This document shows positions 30,890 to 44,270 of a stretch of 64,000 nt of DNA, in pieces (position 1 is the first letter of the stretch; each line of letters opens with the position of its first letter). The translations under genes and the position numbers were made by a program. Source of the DNA: Myxocyprinus asiaticus. Lineage: Eukaryota > Chordata > Actinopteri > Cypriniformes > Catostomidae. Location: positions 18,867,656-18,931,655 of the forward strand of contig NC_059348.1 of assembly GCF_019703515.2 (NCBI RefSeq), read 5' to 3'. The notes under the pieces were generated by a model. That model saw only the letters and a program-made list of their open reading frames with translations, had not been told where the DNA came from and ran no database searches.

Positions 30890-31800
30890 TGTAATCTGAG
30901 AACAATCATTAGTTACTGTAATATAATTACTTTTTAGTAAAAAAAAAATACATTTGTGCAACGTTTTACATTTTAAATCATTAAATCAGGTTACTGTTAC
31001 TGACTTTTAATTAATGTGGTTAATTTTAAAGGAATAGTTCACCCACAAATTTTAATTCCCTCCATATTCTCTCCAAATTCTCTCCATTCTTTTAATATCT
31101 TCAGAAGTGATATGATAGGTGTGGGTGAGATACAGATCAATATTCAAGTCTTTTTTGCTAGAGATTTTCCTTCCTGCCCAGTAGGGGGCGATATGTACGA
31201 AGAATTTGAATCACCAAAAACACAAGAAGAATGTGAAGGTTAAAGTGGAGATTGACTGAGGAGGAGAATTTATAGTTAAAAAAAAAAAAACATAAATATT
31301 GGTCTGTTTCTCACCCACACCTATCATATTGCTTCTGAAGACTGTAATCTGATTACAGTCAGTAGTTTCTGTAACATAATGACTTTTTATACAAAAAAAT
31401 GTGTGCAACGTTTTACATTTGAAATCATTAAATCATATTACAGTTACTGACTTTTAATTAATGTAGTTACTTTTAAAGGGATAGTTCACCCCAAAAATGA
31501 AAATTCTCTCATCATTTACTCACCCTCATGCCATCATCAGATGTGGATGACTTTCTTTCTTCTGCAGAACACAAATGAAGATTTTTAGAAAAATATCTCA
31601 GCTCTTTTGGTCCATACACTACAAGTGAATGGGTGACAAAATGTTAAAGCTCCAAATATCACATAAGTCACCATAAAAGTAATCCATAAGACTCCAGTGG
31701 TTAAATCAATGTCTTCAGAAGCTATATGATAGGTGTGGGTGAGAAATAGATCAATATTTAAGTCCTTTTTTACTATAAATTCTCCTCCCTGCTCAGTCAA
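30890..31800 (+). repeat. About 450-bp tandem duplication containing MITE sequence
   Basis: The block 30890-31344 is repeated at 31345-31800: both start GTAATCTGA and share TGTGCAACGTTTTACATTT, TTAATTAATGT(G/A)GTTA and then the TTCACCC MITE start. The first unit holds an internally shortened MITE (31029-31343); the second leads into a longer one (31478-31890). Flanks (TGTTGGGTGTAATCTGAG near 30884 and CAGTGT-like TTACACTGTTG near 32573) look like the ends of one older element into which the SINE at 32012 also inserted. Confidence 0.65.
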
Positions 31801-32011
31801 TCTCCACTTTAACTTTCACATTCTTCTTGTGTTGTTGGTGATTCACATTCTTCATGCATATCGCCCCCTACTGGGCAGAGAGATTAATTTCTAGAAAATT
31901 CTGGTGGTGCTGAGTGTATGACGCAACAATGAACAAGGAAGAAATATAGACATTATTTTGAATTTGTTGAGCAGAAAAATGTACTAGAAAGTAACCCTAA
32001 AGTAAATTATT

Positions 32012-32448
32012 GGGGCCTGGGTAGCTCAGCGAGTATTGATGCTGACTACCACCCCTGGAGTCACGAGTTCAAATCCAGGGCATGCTGAGTGACTCCAGCC
32101 AGGTCTCCTAAGCAACCAAATTGGCCCAGTTGCTAGGAAGGGTAGAGTCACATGGGGAAACCTCCTCGTGGTCGCGATTAATGTTTCTCACTCTCAATGG
32201 GGCGCGTGGTGAGTTGTGCATGGATCGCGGAGAGTAGCATGAGCCTCCACACGTGGAGTCTGCACAGTGTCATGCACAACGAGCCACGTGATAAGGTGCG
32301 CAGACTGACGTCTCAGAAGCAGAGACAACTGAGACTTGTACTCCGCCACCCGGATTGATGTGAGTAACCGCACCACAACAGGGACCTACTAAGTAGTGGG
32401 AATTGGGCATTCCAAATTGGGAGAAAAGGGGATAAAAAAAAAAAAAAG
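32012..32448 (+). mobile_element. tRNA-derived SINE, copy 3
   Basis: Plus-strand copy with a clear pol III promoter: A box TAGCTCAGCGAGT (from 32022) and B box GAGTTCAAATCC (from about 32065). The body is shared with the other two copies, ending in GGAGAAAAGGGG and an A-run to 32448. The flanking AAATTA(T/C)T is a possible short target duplication. It is a SINE, not a tRNA gene: the sequence does not end at the acceptor stem and carries a long unrelated body. Confidence 0.87.
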
Positions 32449-32814
32449 GAAATTACTTAGTGATTAGCTTATGTTTTTAATGATGTAATCAGTAAAGTAA
32501 TCTGATTACAATTTTAGAGAAGTAAATAGTAATTTGAAATGGAATACCTTTTTTTAGTAACTTACACTGTTGTTAATGATAGATTAGATTTGATCGTAGC
32601 CTGCAAACGTTTCTGAACATTTAAGCCACAAGTTTAAAGGTATGAATTGCATGAGATGACAGAATATCACATCAAGTGGCATGTGCAAACATATGATGAA
32701 CTTTTCTCTGAACTCATTTAACTTCACAGAGACATTTTTGCAATTACTTTTACCCAACTGGTCCCAGGGTGGATGTAGAGGAAAGTCAATTTTCCTCTAC
32801 TAACCATGGGTATA

Positions 32815-33660
32815 CACCGATCAGCCACAACATTTAAACCACCTGCCTAATATTGTGTAGGTCCCCCTTGTGCCACCAAAACAGCGCCAACCCGCATCTC
32901 AGAATAGCATTTTGAGATTATATTCTTCTCACCACAATTGTACAGAGCGGTTATCTGAGTTACCGTAGACTTTGTCAGTTCTAACTAGTCTGGCCATTCT
33001 CTGTTGAACTCTCTCATCAACAAGTCATTTCTGTCCACAGAACTGCAACTCACTGGATGTTTTTTGTTTTTGGCACCATTCGGAGTAAATTCTAGAGACT
33101 GTTGTGTGTGAAAATCCCAGGAGATCAGCAGTTACTGAAATACTCAAACCAGCTCATCTGGCACCAACAATCATCCATGCAATTATCTAATCAGCCAATC
33201 ATGTGGCAGCAGTGCATAAAATCATGCAGATATGGGTCAGGAGCTTCAGTTAATGTTCACATCAACCATCAGAATGGGGAATAAATGTGATCTCAGTGAT
33301 TTGTAGCGTGGCATGATTGTTGGTGCCAGACGGGCTGGTTTGAGTATTTCTGTAACTGTTGATCTCCTGGGATTTTCACACACAACAGTCTCTAGAATTT
33401 ACTCCGAATGGTGCCAAAAACAAAAAAAAAACATCCAGTGAGCGGCAGTTCTGTGGACGGAAATTACTTGTTGATGAGAGAGGTCAACAGAGAATGGTCA
33501 GACTGGTTTGAACTGACAAAGTCTACGGTAACTCAGATAACCGTTCTGTAAAATTGTGGTGAGAATGCTATTCTGAGATGCGGGTTGGCGCTGTTTTGGC
33601 AGCATGAGGGGGACCTACACAATATTAGGCAGGTGGTTTTAATGTTGTGGCTGATCAGTG
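32815..33660. mobile_element. Long palindromic Tc1-like fold-back element
   Basis: TA-flanked (32813-32814, 33661-33662). The two halves are inverted copies of about 370-400 bp: CACCGATCAGCCACAACATT at the left matches the complement of the right end, and homology continues inward past GGTCCCCC, GTTATCTGAGTTACCG and GAGTAAATTCTAGAGACTG, leaving a loop of roughly 100-150 bp near 33190-33300. Each arm encodes the N-terminal part of a Tc1-like transposase; reading + from about 33340, fragments such as LLGFSHTTVS are visible. There is no catalytic domain, so it is non-autonomous. Confidence 0.82.
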
Positions 33661-33992
33661 TAGTTCATCACATTAACTATGAACATATTCCACTAAATTT
33701 GTCAATTAGAAAGAATCTAAATTTTTTCTGAAAAGTTTTGTTTGAAAGGGAGCGTGTACTATCTCTGTTATAAAAATCAATACCACTTGGTTTTATATTT
33801 TGTTATCTAATGCAATTTCAATCCATACATTTGAAAGTGTTGCTTATGTGACCAAATACTTCTGTGGCCTGTGTATTAGCACCATGATGTAGATACAGTA
33901 TAAAAGGTCAAAGAATAAATTAAGCTAACAAAACGTGTTTGTCATTGCCACCAAACCGCTGCTTATATATTTTTACATCTTTATAAAGGTAC

Positions 33993-33993
33993 T

Positions 33994-34025
<32 letters not shown>

Positions 34026-34056
34026 ACGCACACACACACACACACACGCACGCACG
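33993..34056. repeat. (CT)n(CA)n upstream of c1ql3
   Basis: About 12 CT followed by about 18 CA with GC interruptions, 330-390 bases upstream of the c1ql3 ATG, so inside or near its promoter/5' UTR. No TATA box was found between it and the ATG. Confidence 0.9.
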
Positions 34057-34237
34057 ATTGTCTATCCCTCCCACCCTCAGGTGAGTTAGCAGGGATGTCA
34101 TGCATTCTCTCTCGCACATTTCTGTTCCGAACGAGTCTAATAACTCCTGTTCGTTTGCTCAAACAAAAGAATTTCTTCAGAGGAAGTTTACTTCAGAAAT
34201 TATATATCTTCTTAATTGAAAAGTCAATTAACTCTAA

Positions 34238-35809
<1,572 letters not shown>

Positions 35810-36360
35810 TGCCTGTGCTATAGACAGCGCTTTTCAGATGCACCTACAAAATAATCAAAGTGAGGTCAAAAACGTTTAGGCCTCAAGCCTGTGACATCAC
35901 ATCCACGTCTGAGTGAAGGATAAGACAACAGATCGAGAGTGAGGAATGCAGAGAATGTTGAGAATTGGAACTCCTGAATGATCATACAACTCGAAGCATG
36001 TGAACACATCCTGTAAATTAGTTTTTAGAAAAATCACTGTGATTTAACAACATGCCAATATCTGTGATTAGTAATATCTTTATTGAGATTAGCTGGCAGT
36101 GAAAGCAGAAAATCATCTGACATCATCTCCATTCCATATGTGCCTAACTTACACTGATACATGGCTGATCTGAAGAGGATGCCACTGAGAAAATGGCATT
36201 AGCCTGGAAACATAGTTTAGATGATCACTCTTTTGTAATTTCACATTCACAAATGTCACATTTAAGCCACAGTTCCATACAGTTTTATATGAATGTTTTT
36301 ATTTTAAAAAAGAAGTATCACTGGCAGGTATGTGCAGAGTCATCAGAGAACTGAAACTGT

Positions 36361-36366
36361 AATAAA
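36361..36366 (+). terminator. c1ql3: Candidate c1ql3 polyadenylation signal
   Basis: AATAAA about 550 bases after the c1ql3 stop, followed within 20-30 bases by a GU-rich stretch (CATGTGTGTGTAC), the usual layout of a vertebrate cleavage site. Further AATAAA-like sites lie downstream (near 36676), so the 3' end could be longer. Confidence 0.5.
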
Positions 36367-37134
36367 ATATATTGATTTGCATGTGTGTGTACATTTGCTA
36401 TAAAACTGAAAGTTACTGAACTTAAAAAGTGCAATTGCAGCAATCCACAAAGACATTTCAATGAAATATCTTCAACTGGACAAGCAAACTACAGTGACTA
36501 CAGGTTAGAAGTCGTGCATTCTGTATTCATGTATTGTGATCCATTTATAATTTTTTGCTATAACATTTTGCTATTTTTTACCACCATACTACTTTATATA
36601 GCATTGACTGCATATTAAAGATATATCCACACATTTAAAAAGGGTTTGCGATGGAAACCATGAGAAAGAATTAATCAATAAACATGAGGGGGGGATAGAT
36701 ATTATGTTTTGACATGCCATCATCGTATATGTTTTTTAAAGTTCTGGATGATTGGAACATAATGTTTTTTTTAACATTATCTTGCTGTTTCAGACACAGA
36801 GCGACTGACAGCGTCATTATTAGATGTGCTGTGAAATAGTTAAACAGATTTCATAGTGGGTCCAGAGAATTATCTAGCACAATGCGGCAGAAACTGAAAC
36901 CAAAAGATCAACAAAATGTCCTGTCGCTCATTGCAGCTAGTTAAGACAGAAACATTAAAGATCTTTTATCACTTGTCGCTTTATCGTGTTGCACCTGGTT
37001 AGGACAGTGTAATAGTATAATTTCTTCTTTTGTGCTCAACAGAACCGTAATTGAATATTCAACTGAACTTTTTCAATTAATATAGCTGATTCCCTAAATC
37101 TACTAATAAATTTAATTGCATGTTTTCCTCATTA

Positions 37135-37877
37135 AAGAAATAGTTCACCCATAAATGAAAATGTACTCATCATTTACTCACCCTCATGCCATGCCAGATG
37201 TGTATGACATTCTTTCTTCTGCAGAACACAAACACAGATTTTTAGAAGAATATTGCAGCTGTGTAGGTCCATACAATGCAAGTGAATGGTGGTCAAAACG
37301 TTGAAGCTCCAAAAGTAATCCATCCAACCACCAACTCAAGTGGTTAAATCTGATGTCTTCTGAAGTGAAGCAATCAGTTTGGGGTGAGAATGGACCAAAA
37401 TAAAATTCATTTGTCACTGTATATCTTGACATCAACAGCTTCCTTGCCGATCATGATTTCAAGCTCGATTACACTTCCTATAGTGCCATCTAGCGCTCTG
37501 CGTCAAGCACTAGGAAGTGTAATTGAGCTTGAAATCATGATTGTGCCTAAAGACTGCATTGACAAGATGTACAGTGAAAACTGAGTTACATTTTGATCTG
37601 TTTTCAACCAAAACTGATTGGACCACTTCAGAAGACATGGATTAAACCACTGGAGTCACATGGATTACTTGTATGCTACCTTTATGTGCATTTAGGAGCT
37701 TCAAAGTTCTGCCCACCATTCACTTGCATTGTATGAACCAACAGAGCTGAAATATTCTTCTAAAAATCTTTGTGTTGTGCAAAAGAAAGAAAGTCATACA
37801 CATCTGAGATGGCATGAGGGTGAGGGTGATTAAATGATGAGAGAATTTTCATTTTTGGGTGAACTATCCCTTTAAGT
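37135..37877. mobile_element. Fold-back MITE between c1ql3 and pter
   Basis: Same family as 11257-11962, complete. Ends are TAGTTCACCCATAAATG and TTTTTGGGTGAACTATCCC. Its centre is a hairpin: ATTTCAAGCTCGATTACACT (from about 37457) pairs with AGTGTAATTGAGCTTGAAAT (about 37517-37542). It lies in the 2.4-kb gap between the converging genes. Confidence 0.8.
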
Positions 37878-38189
37878 CATCAACCCCCCCCATCACCCCT
37901 CTTTTACTTTTTTGCCACTTTTTTGTGGTAAGAGAACTTTGAGATTTACAACATCTGGCTTTGTTAAAAAAGCAATAAAGTATAGCACCATTAGTATTAA
38001 GTCTGCCTCTGATCATTGAGCATTTTATGTCATCTTACATAGATAAGCATACAGCAAAGTAAGGTATATAGCACCAAAATCAGCTGGAGGTATTTTTGAG
38101 GTATTTGAATTTTCTAGCAGTAAAAATCAGAAATTCATCTTTGTTACGTTGATTTTGGAAAGTACGTGACTCATTCTTTAAGGCAACTT

Positions 38190-41100
38190 TTATTTAAATG
38201 TCAGCCAGTGTTTAGGGTTCTCAATAAGTATTTTGTCCACCTGGTTCTGAGTGACACCGCGAGACAGCATTTTGGGGACAATATTCTTTAGGATGTGGGA
38301 GTAGCCATGACCGCCATACTTGGTCAGGCGGTTCTTGGTGTGGATATCATGGGCAATGAGGAGTCTGTCTTCATAACCTTCCTTGATCAGGAAACCCAAA
38401 CTGGGGGGAAAGAAATATATAAGACACAATATTTAAAATGAAGATATACATAGATATAAAGTTAGCATCACAATTCAGTTTGTTTGGTTGGTGTAAACAT
38501 GGTTTTACTGGTTCGCCTGTAAAGGTGGTCTGGAGTGTGGCTCATATGAACTCTATTGCGGACTGGTTTGAAGATGGTATGAAAGCAATCCATCCAAGTG
38601 ATGTGATGATGTATAACTTGCCTCTTTGCATGCTTCCTGCCACAGTTCTTAAAAGTATAATGTATTTTTAAAGCTGCTTGTCTCTCAGCTCACATTCTTT
38701 GCATCTCTTGCAATGCAGATGCACCAGACAAACGTAAGTGCTTTTCTGTGCACATGAAGTGCGAAAACAGTCTGAAACTTAATACTGTAGCTCAGTCCGT
38801 CATTAAAATCTGCATTTCAAAATGTTTGCATCAAACAAATTTTTTTTATTTTTTTATTTTTATTTTATGACCGTCTAATCCCGTGTCTGGCAGAGGGAGA
38901 TACTCACATCTGAACTCTCTGGCTGTCACTGGGCATGTCAACGTCAAGGTTGAAGGTGTAGTTCAGCATCTCTGTACCAAAGAGGTCATACTCAAGATAG
39001 CTTCCCATCTTTGCAAACTCCAGCAGCTCTCCACGATCAAATATGCTTCTGTAAGTAGGCGACACACAATGTTGTGATGGTACTACATTTCATTAACAAT
39101 TTTTTTTTTGACGCACACTTCTATTGTTGCTCCCATGCAGATTAAAAAAGACTTCTTCGCAGAAGGAAGACTAAGAAATGTGTGGCAAAAGCTAGAAACT
39201 TCTGAAATAAATAGGCAGTATTTTACTGAAGTCAATCCGCATGTCTATTGATTTTCAGTATGGAACTGAGTCATACTGCGCGGGCAATACACAGTGCTGA
39301 TTAATTTGCAGGACCATATCCAACAACAGCACAGAGAGTTCACAAAATACATTTTCAAACATACGAAGGCCCACAGGGGCCATGCATTATTATTTTTCTG
39401 TCTTTGAGAGTCATGATCTTGGCATAACAACAGTTATCTTTCGTTTAAAGTTCTGTATATGTTTTCCTTTGTTGTCTACAGAAAAATAGATAACTTTGTA
39501 TCAAGTAACTATCATCCTGGCAAAGTTAGCCTTAATATGTTTATTATTATTATGTGTTTTTTATCGGATACTGTACACTGAAAAAAGTAGTAACCTACCA
39601 GCAATTGTTACTTCAGGGATCTACATATTTCTACTTGATCTAACTCATTAAATTATGTAAATAACCTAATTCAAAGGTTTTTGAAGGGATGGTTCACCCA
39701 AAAATGAAAATTCTCTCATCATTTACTCCCCCCTCATGCCATCCCAGATGTGTATGACTTTCTTTCTTCAGCAGAACACAAATGAAAATTTTTAGAAGAA
39801 TATTTCAGCTCTGTAGGTCCATACAATGCAAGTGAATGGTGACCAAATCTCTGAAGCTCCAAAAAGCACATAAAGGCAGCATAAAAGTAATTCATAAGAC
39901 TCCAGTGGTTGAATCTATTTCTTCAGAAGCGATACGATAGGTGTGGGTGAGAAACAGATCAATATTTATGTCCTTTTATTAATAAAAATCTCCACCTTTG
40001 ACCAACCCCAACCAGTAGGTGGCTGAATGTGAAAGTAACTACCACACTAGAATGTGGAAGTTAAATATTTACAGTAAAAGAGTACTTAATATAGATCAGT
40101 TTCTCACCCACATCTGTCATATCGCTTTAAAAGACCATTGATTAAACCACTGGAGTCATATGGATTACTTTTATGCTGCCTTTATGTGATTTTTGGAGAT
40201 TCAAAAGTTCTGGTCACCATTCACTTTTTGCTTTGTTTGGACCAACAGAGCTGAGATATTCTTCCAAAAAAACTTATAGAAAGTTATACAAATCTGGGAT
40301 GGCATGAGGGTGAGTAAATGATGAGAGAATTTTCGTTTTTGGGTGAACTATTGCTTTAAACGTTTTGATGCCAAGTACCCCATATATGATGATCCCCTCA
40401 CGAGGGACCCCCCCTACCTGAAACATAAATACAGCTTCATATTTTCATGTCCCGTATAAAGACCCAATTTTACTGTGTGAGAAAAACAGTAAATTATATT
40501 ATAAAGAAAACATGTTAACAAATAATTGGCTTTTACAGTATATTGTCTTACCAAAGCCAAAAGAACTGATTAAAATATTATCTATAAAATATTACCTCAA
40601 AAAGTATTACATTTTCATGTATTATTAAGTTTACAATGTATATTTTTTCTTTTCTTATTTTCACTATTAATGTTAGATATATAAACCTAAAGAGAAAAAT
40701 ATCTTTTAAAACAAAGCTTAAAGCGACAGATAAAGGTTATACAAATATGTTTATAATATAAACATATTTGTATAACCTTTATCTGTCACTTTAAGCTTTG
40801 TTTTAAAATATTTTTTCCCCTTATATATATATATATATATATAAAAATAGTAAAAATTACAAATTCTGTTATATAATAAACCCCAACATTTTTCAGCATG
40901 CAGATGCACTCCTCACCTGTCAAGGTGAGACATGACTGTTTTGGAGATATCTCCACCAGCTTCTTGTAGAATACGGATGACCTCTGCAGGAGCCGCATTG
41001 TTCCTACCGGGGTGGATGATGACCGGACAGCCGAGTTCAGTCTGAGCATGAGCAGTGGCTCGCAGCACCTTCTTCTCGCTCTCTGTGATTGGCCAGCTAG

Positions 41101-41910
41101 TACCAATCTCTCCAATCACGCCACAGCGAATATCAGTACCATCTGCTCCATGAAGCACCTCACTGACAATGATGTCTGTAAGCTAGAAAGAAAAGAAAAA
41201 AAACAAAGCTGGAGAGTGTAATTTTTATCTACAGTATGTTAATAGATAACCTCATATCCTATCTTCATATGCAGAGACAACTATAAGGAAACTACACATA
41301 GGATTATTTCCTTGAAAAGTTTAAAGACTGTGGCTCATTCGTCTGAGCACCCTAAGCAGGGGGAACAAATCCTTATTTTTATTTCATAGAAACACTGTTT
41401 TGGTAATAAAAAACACAGGAAAGCATCATCGATTTCCTCAATTTTACAATGTAGTCACAATACCAAACATACACAAACCTTCTCAATGGTCATCTTTCTC
41501 GTTTCATCAGAGTGTGTCTCATCCACATAGTAGCCAGCTCCAGCTATAACATGCACTCCAGTGTCCTTGGCCAACTGGCGCAGAACGGGTAGGTTTCGAG
41601 AAATGCCCATGGTGGTATTCTCCACGATGGTTCCTCCCCCTGCTTTACGATAACACAGCAACTCCTCCTTCACTGCCTCGGTCTCCTGACTCAACAGCAG
41701 GTTCTCTCGGTGGCTGTATGGATTCTGCTGCAGCCAGTGAAGGTTCTTCATCTCAATGGGAGCTGCAGCAACACCTTCGTCTCCCGGTGCTGGGGGAACA
41801 TGGCAGCACTCAAACGTCATTGTAAGATGTTCATGGGTCATGGTGCGGCCCAGTTGATCAGGCTCTATCAGACCCAGCACCGTCTGGACTTTACCGCTCA
41901 GCTGAGACAT
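38190..41910 (-). CDS. pter: Phosphotriesterase-related protein, four coding exons
   Basis: Amidohydrolase-superfamily metalloenzyme related to bacterial phosphotriesterase, presumably cytosolic since no signal peptide is visible. Coding exons on the minus strand: 41910-41479, 41182-40917, 39048-38908, 38400-38190. All have GT-AG introns and compatible phases (0, 2, 2), joining to exactly 349 residues, the length of human PTER. The start is [17 protein letters not shown]. The binuclear metal site is complete: H26 and H28 in THEH, E169 in GVIGEIG, H201 in VIIHPGR, H230 in VMSHLD and D298 in IAHDIH, the same numbering as the human protein. The C-terminus is [14 protein letters not shown] splice acceptor four bases before the ATG (CCACAG|AACC) shows that the 5' UTR is split, so a non-coding first exon lies upstream, probably near 43.5 kb. 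The physiological substrate was long uncertain; N-acetyltaurine hydrolysis has been reported for mammalian PTER. c1ql3 converges on it from the left. Confidence 0.96.
39684..40359. mobile_element. Fold-back MITE in a pter intron
   Basis: Same family; begins GAAGGGATGGTTCACCC and ends GGGTGAACTATTGCTTTAA. It lies in the pter intron 39048-40917. Arms are about 300 bp with several substitutions, so it is older than the intact Tc1. Confidence 0.78.
40690..40825. repeat. Near-perfect palindrome in a pter intron
   Basis: Two arms of about 62-65 bases meet at about 40755: AAAGCTTAAAGCGACAGATA and on to ATATGTTTATA, then the complement TATAAACATATTTGTATAAC back to TTTAAGCTTTGTTTTAAAAT. I see one mismatch in the inner 45 bases (GCGAC/GTGAC). 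There is essentially no loop. A (TA)n tract follows. Confidence 0.9.
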
Positions 41911-41955
41911 GGTTCTGTGGAAGACAGTTGTTGAAGTGGATGAGCAACAGACTTA

Positions 41956-42828
41956 AAGGAACAGTTCACCCAAAAATGAAGTCTCTCATCATTTACTAAC
42001 CCTCATGCCATCCCAGATGTGTATGACTATGAGCGATATGGTAAGTGTGGGTGAGAAAGAGATCAATAAGTAAACACTTTTTACTCCTCCCTGCCCAGTA
42101 TGTGGTGATATGCATGAAGAGTGTGAATCATCATAAACAAAAGAATGTGGAAGTGAAAGTGAAAGTGGAGATTTATAGTAAAAAATGACTTAAATATTGA
42201 TGTTTCTCATCCACACCTATTATATCACTTTTGTTGACATGGATTAAACCATTAAAGTTGTATGGATTACTTTTATCCTACCTTTATGTGCTTTTTGGAG
42301 CTTCAAAGTTCTAGTCACCATTCACTTGCATTGTATGGCACTACAGAGATTAGATATTCTTCTAAAAATCTTTGTTTGTGTTCTGCAGAATATGTAGACA
42401 GTTCCTTACACACCTCACTGTTTTTGCTCTCTGTGTTATAAAGTGTCCCATTACTGTTTCACTGAGTGACAAACCACTCACAATTTACATTAATTGAGCA
42501 TTTAGAATTAAGAGAACCAATCCTGAAGAAAGGACTAGATATTCTCCACACAGCCAATCAGGTGAGATGCTTTGGTCCCTACCCTTTCCGTTTCGACTGA
42601 ATTGCTGTTGTGTTTTCTGATTTGCTCTTTTGTTTTCGTATTTGCCCTTGTGTTTTATGATTTGCTGATGTGTTTCTGAATTTTTATTTTGTCTTTTGAT
42701 TTGCCGTTGTGTTCAAAGATTTGTTGTTTTGTTTTGCACTTCACGGCCACCGTAGGGACTTCTTTTGGATGAGTGAATACGAAGAGCATTTTTTTTGTTT
42801 TGTTTTTTGGGTGAACTATCTCTTTAAG
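41956..42828. mobile_element. Fold-back MITE interrupted by minisatellite
   Basis: The left arm starts AGGAACAGTTCACCC just upstream of the pter ATG exon; the right end GGGTGAACTATCTCTTTAA is at about 42810-42828. The sequence between 42400 and 42790 is foreign to the family and contains the minisatellite 42595-42750. The intron-exon border of pter at 41914 is only about 40 bases away. Confidence 0.6.
42595..42750. repeat. TGATTTGC-type minisatellite
   Basis: Six to seven imperfect units of about 21-23 bases, each around TGTTTTCTGATTTGC(T/C), for example at 42608, 42629 and 42652, ending before CACGGCCACCGTAGGG. Seen by eye only. Confidence 0.7.
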
Positions 42829-42829
42829 A

Positions 42830-44255
42830 AAGTTCCATTAAGGTTACATGCAGAGGAATAAACTACCCATGAAGCACTTCAATTCAATTTCTACCGAGAA
42901 ATAAGAACGAATAACACCTCATAGTGCATACTTGGCTGATTTAAAACTGGCTTCCTCTAGAAATGACTCATCTTTCAAATCTGTCTAACAAGGGAATTTA
43001 ATGGGTTAGACACGCCTTGGTTGTTTGGACTTTGTGCTGACTGAAGACTAGTGACTGCATTTCATTCAGTTCACTATACTTAAAATTATGGGTTGCATAA
43101 ATAAATTCAATCGCAACGCCTGCACGCACAACATACTGTATCTATGCACGAGCAGATTAACATCTTGACAATCAGATTTAGTCATAATTTGTCGATTACT
43201 CAATTACGTAATTATATTTTAAATAACCATTGTTGATATATGGCATAAATAAATCATCTATACGACTATATGCATTGCAACCGTATTCACAGCAAGCAAC
43301 ATGCGCATAGGATTCAGTATGAACTGTACACATAACTGCATTACTTTCTCAATAACAATAATAGTAGATTAAAAGTACACCACAATAGACATGACGAGTA
43401 TACAATTTAGTTGAGGCTTGTTGATATATTTAAATCACACGATGAGCTGCTATTAGTAATTCATAATAAAAGAATGATGTAAAGTGAGAGAATAGACCTG
43501 CAGGAGAGTACAACTTCCAATTTGCAGTGTGACAACAGAGCAACGTCTCGCGATTTTAGATGACTGTCTCGCGAGATATCAGATGACCGTCACTGGGATT
43601 CACAATGAACTGAAGCTTATTCTATGGAAAGCCAAAGTATTCAAAATGAAATAATTAAGTCTGTAAATAAATAAATAAAATAAGAAATAGTGCTGTACTC
43701 TTGATTTGATACGGATCGGTTTGCCAAAGAAGCAAGAAAGGAGCCGTTAGGCCACGCCCCTTTCTGTTGACTGACATTTGAGAGAAATCCATTTTCAAAA
43801 ATATATTCGGATGAGTTTCATAAAGAAGATTATGCATGTTATTATGAAAACCAACATTTGGAAATGACTAATTTTCATTATGAAAAGAACAAATATTTAA
43901 ATGCAGTACTAGTTTTTTGAAAGTCAAGGCTCTTATTTGTTGTGTAATAATTGTTGCGTGTCTGTGGAATATTACAAAAATTAATTGGCACATTAATTAG
44001 GCTAATATTTTAATAATTTAATAAATTAATAATCATAACAATAAATTATTGTTCTTTTAATTTTTCCATTTCCATGCTATGTTCATAGCCTAATGAAAAC
44101 AGCTATCATATTTGATTTGGGTTAAGGGTTACGTTAGATCTTGGTAAGTTTTCTTCTGGATCTTTGCTTTACTGTACATTACTAATCATATCAACTGACT
44201 GGCCCAATTTACTGGAACTGCAATTTTTATGCAAAACAATTGCACGCGTGTGCGC
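42830..44255. other. pter 5' flank and unassigned sequence
   Basis: 42830-43500 would be pter intron 1 if the promoter is at 43.55 kb. The rest, 43600-44250, is AT-rich with no recognised exon; no gene pointing right from the putative bidirectional motif was found. Confidence 0.4.
43546..43576. promoter_or_regulatory. Probable pter promoter with TCTCGCGAGA motif
   Basis: A perfect palindromic TCTCGCGAGA lies at 43567-43576, with a second partial GTCTCGCGAT at 43546-43555. In vertebrates this motif marks TATA-less housekeeping promoters and is bound by BANP (earlier linked to ZBTB33/Kaiso). It lies about 1.65 kb upstream of the pter ATG on the side where a non-coding exon must be, since an acceptor abuts the ATG. 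I infer that pter transcription starts here; the motif often drives both directions. Confidence 0.55.
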
Positions 44256-44270
44256 ACACACACACACACA

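Noticed and set aside
32012..32085. tRNA gene on the plus strand
   Set aside because: Pol III boxes are present but the sequence runs on into a 350-base SINE body shared by two other copies, so it is a retroposon head.
38188..38193. AATAAA overlapping the pter stop codon as its polyadenylation signal
   Set aside because: It is the only AATAAA nearby on that strand, but it would leave almost no 3' UTR and no GU-rich element follows.
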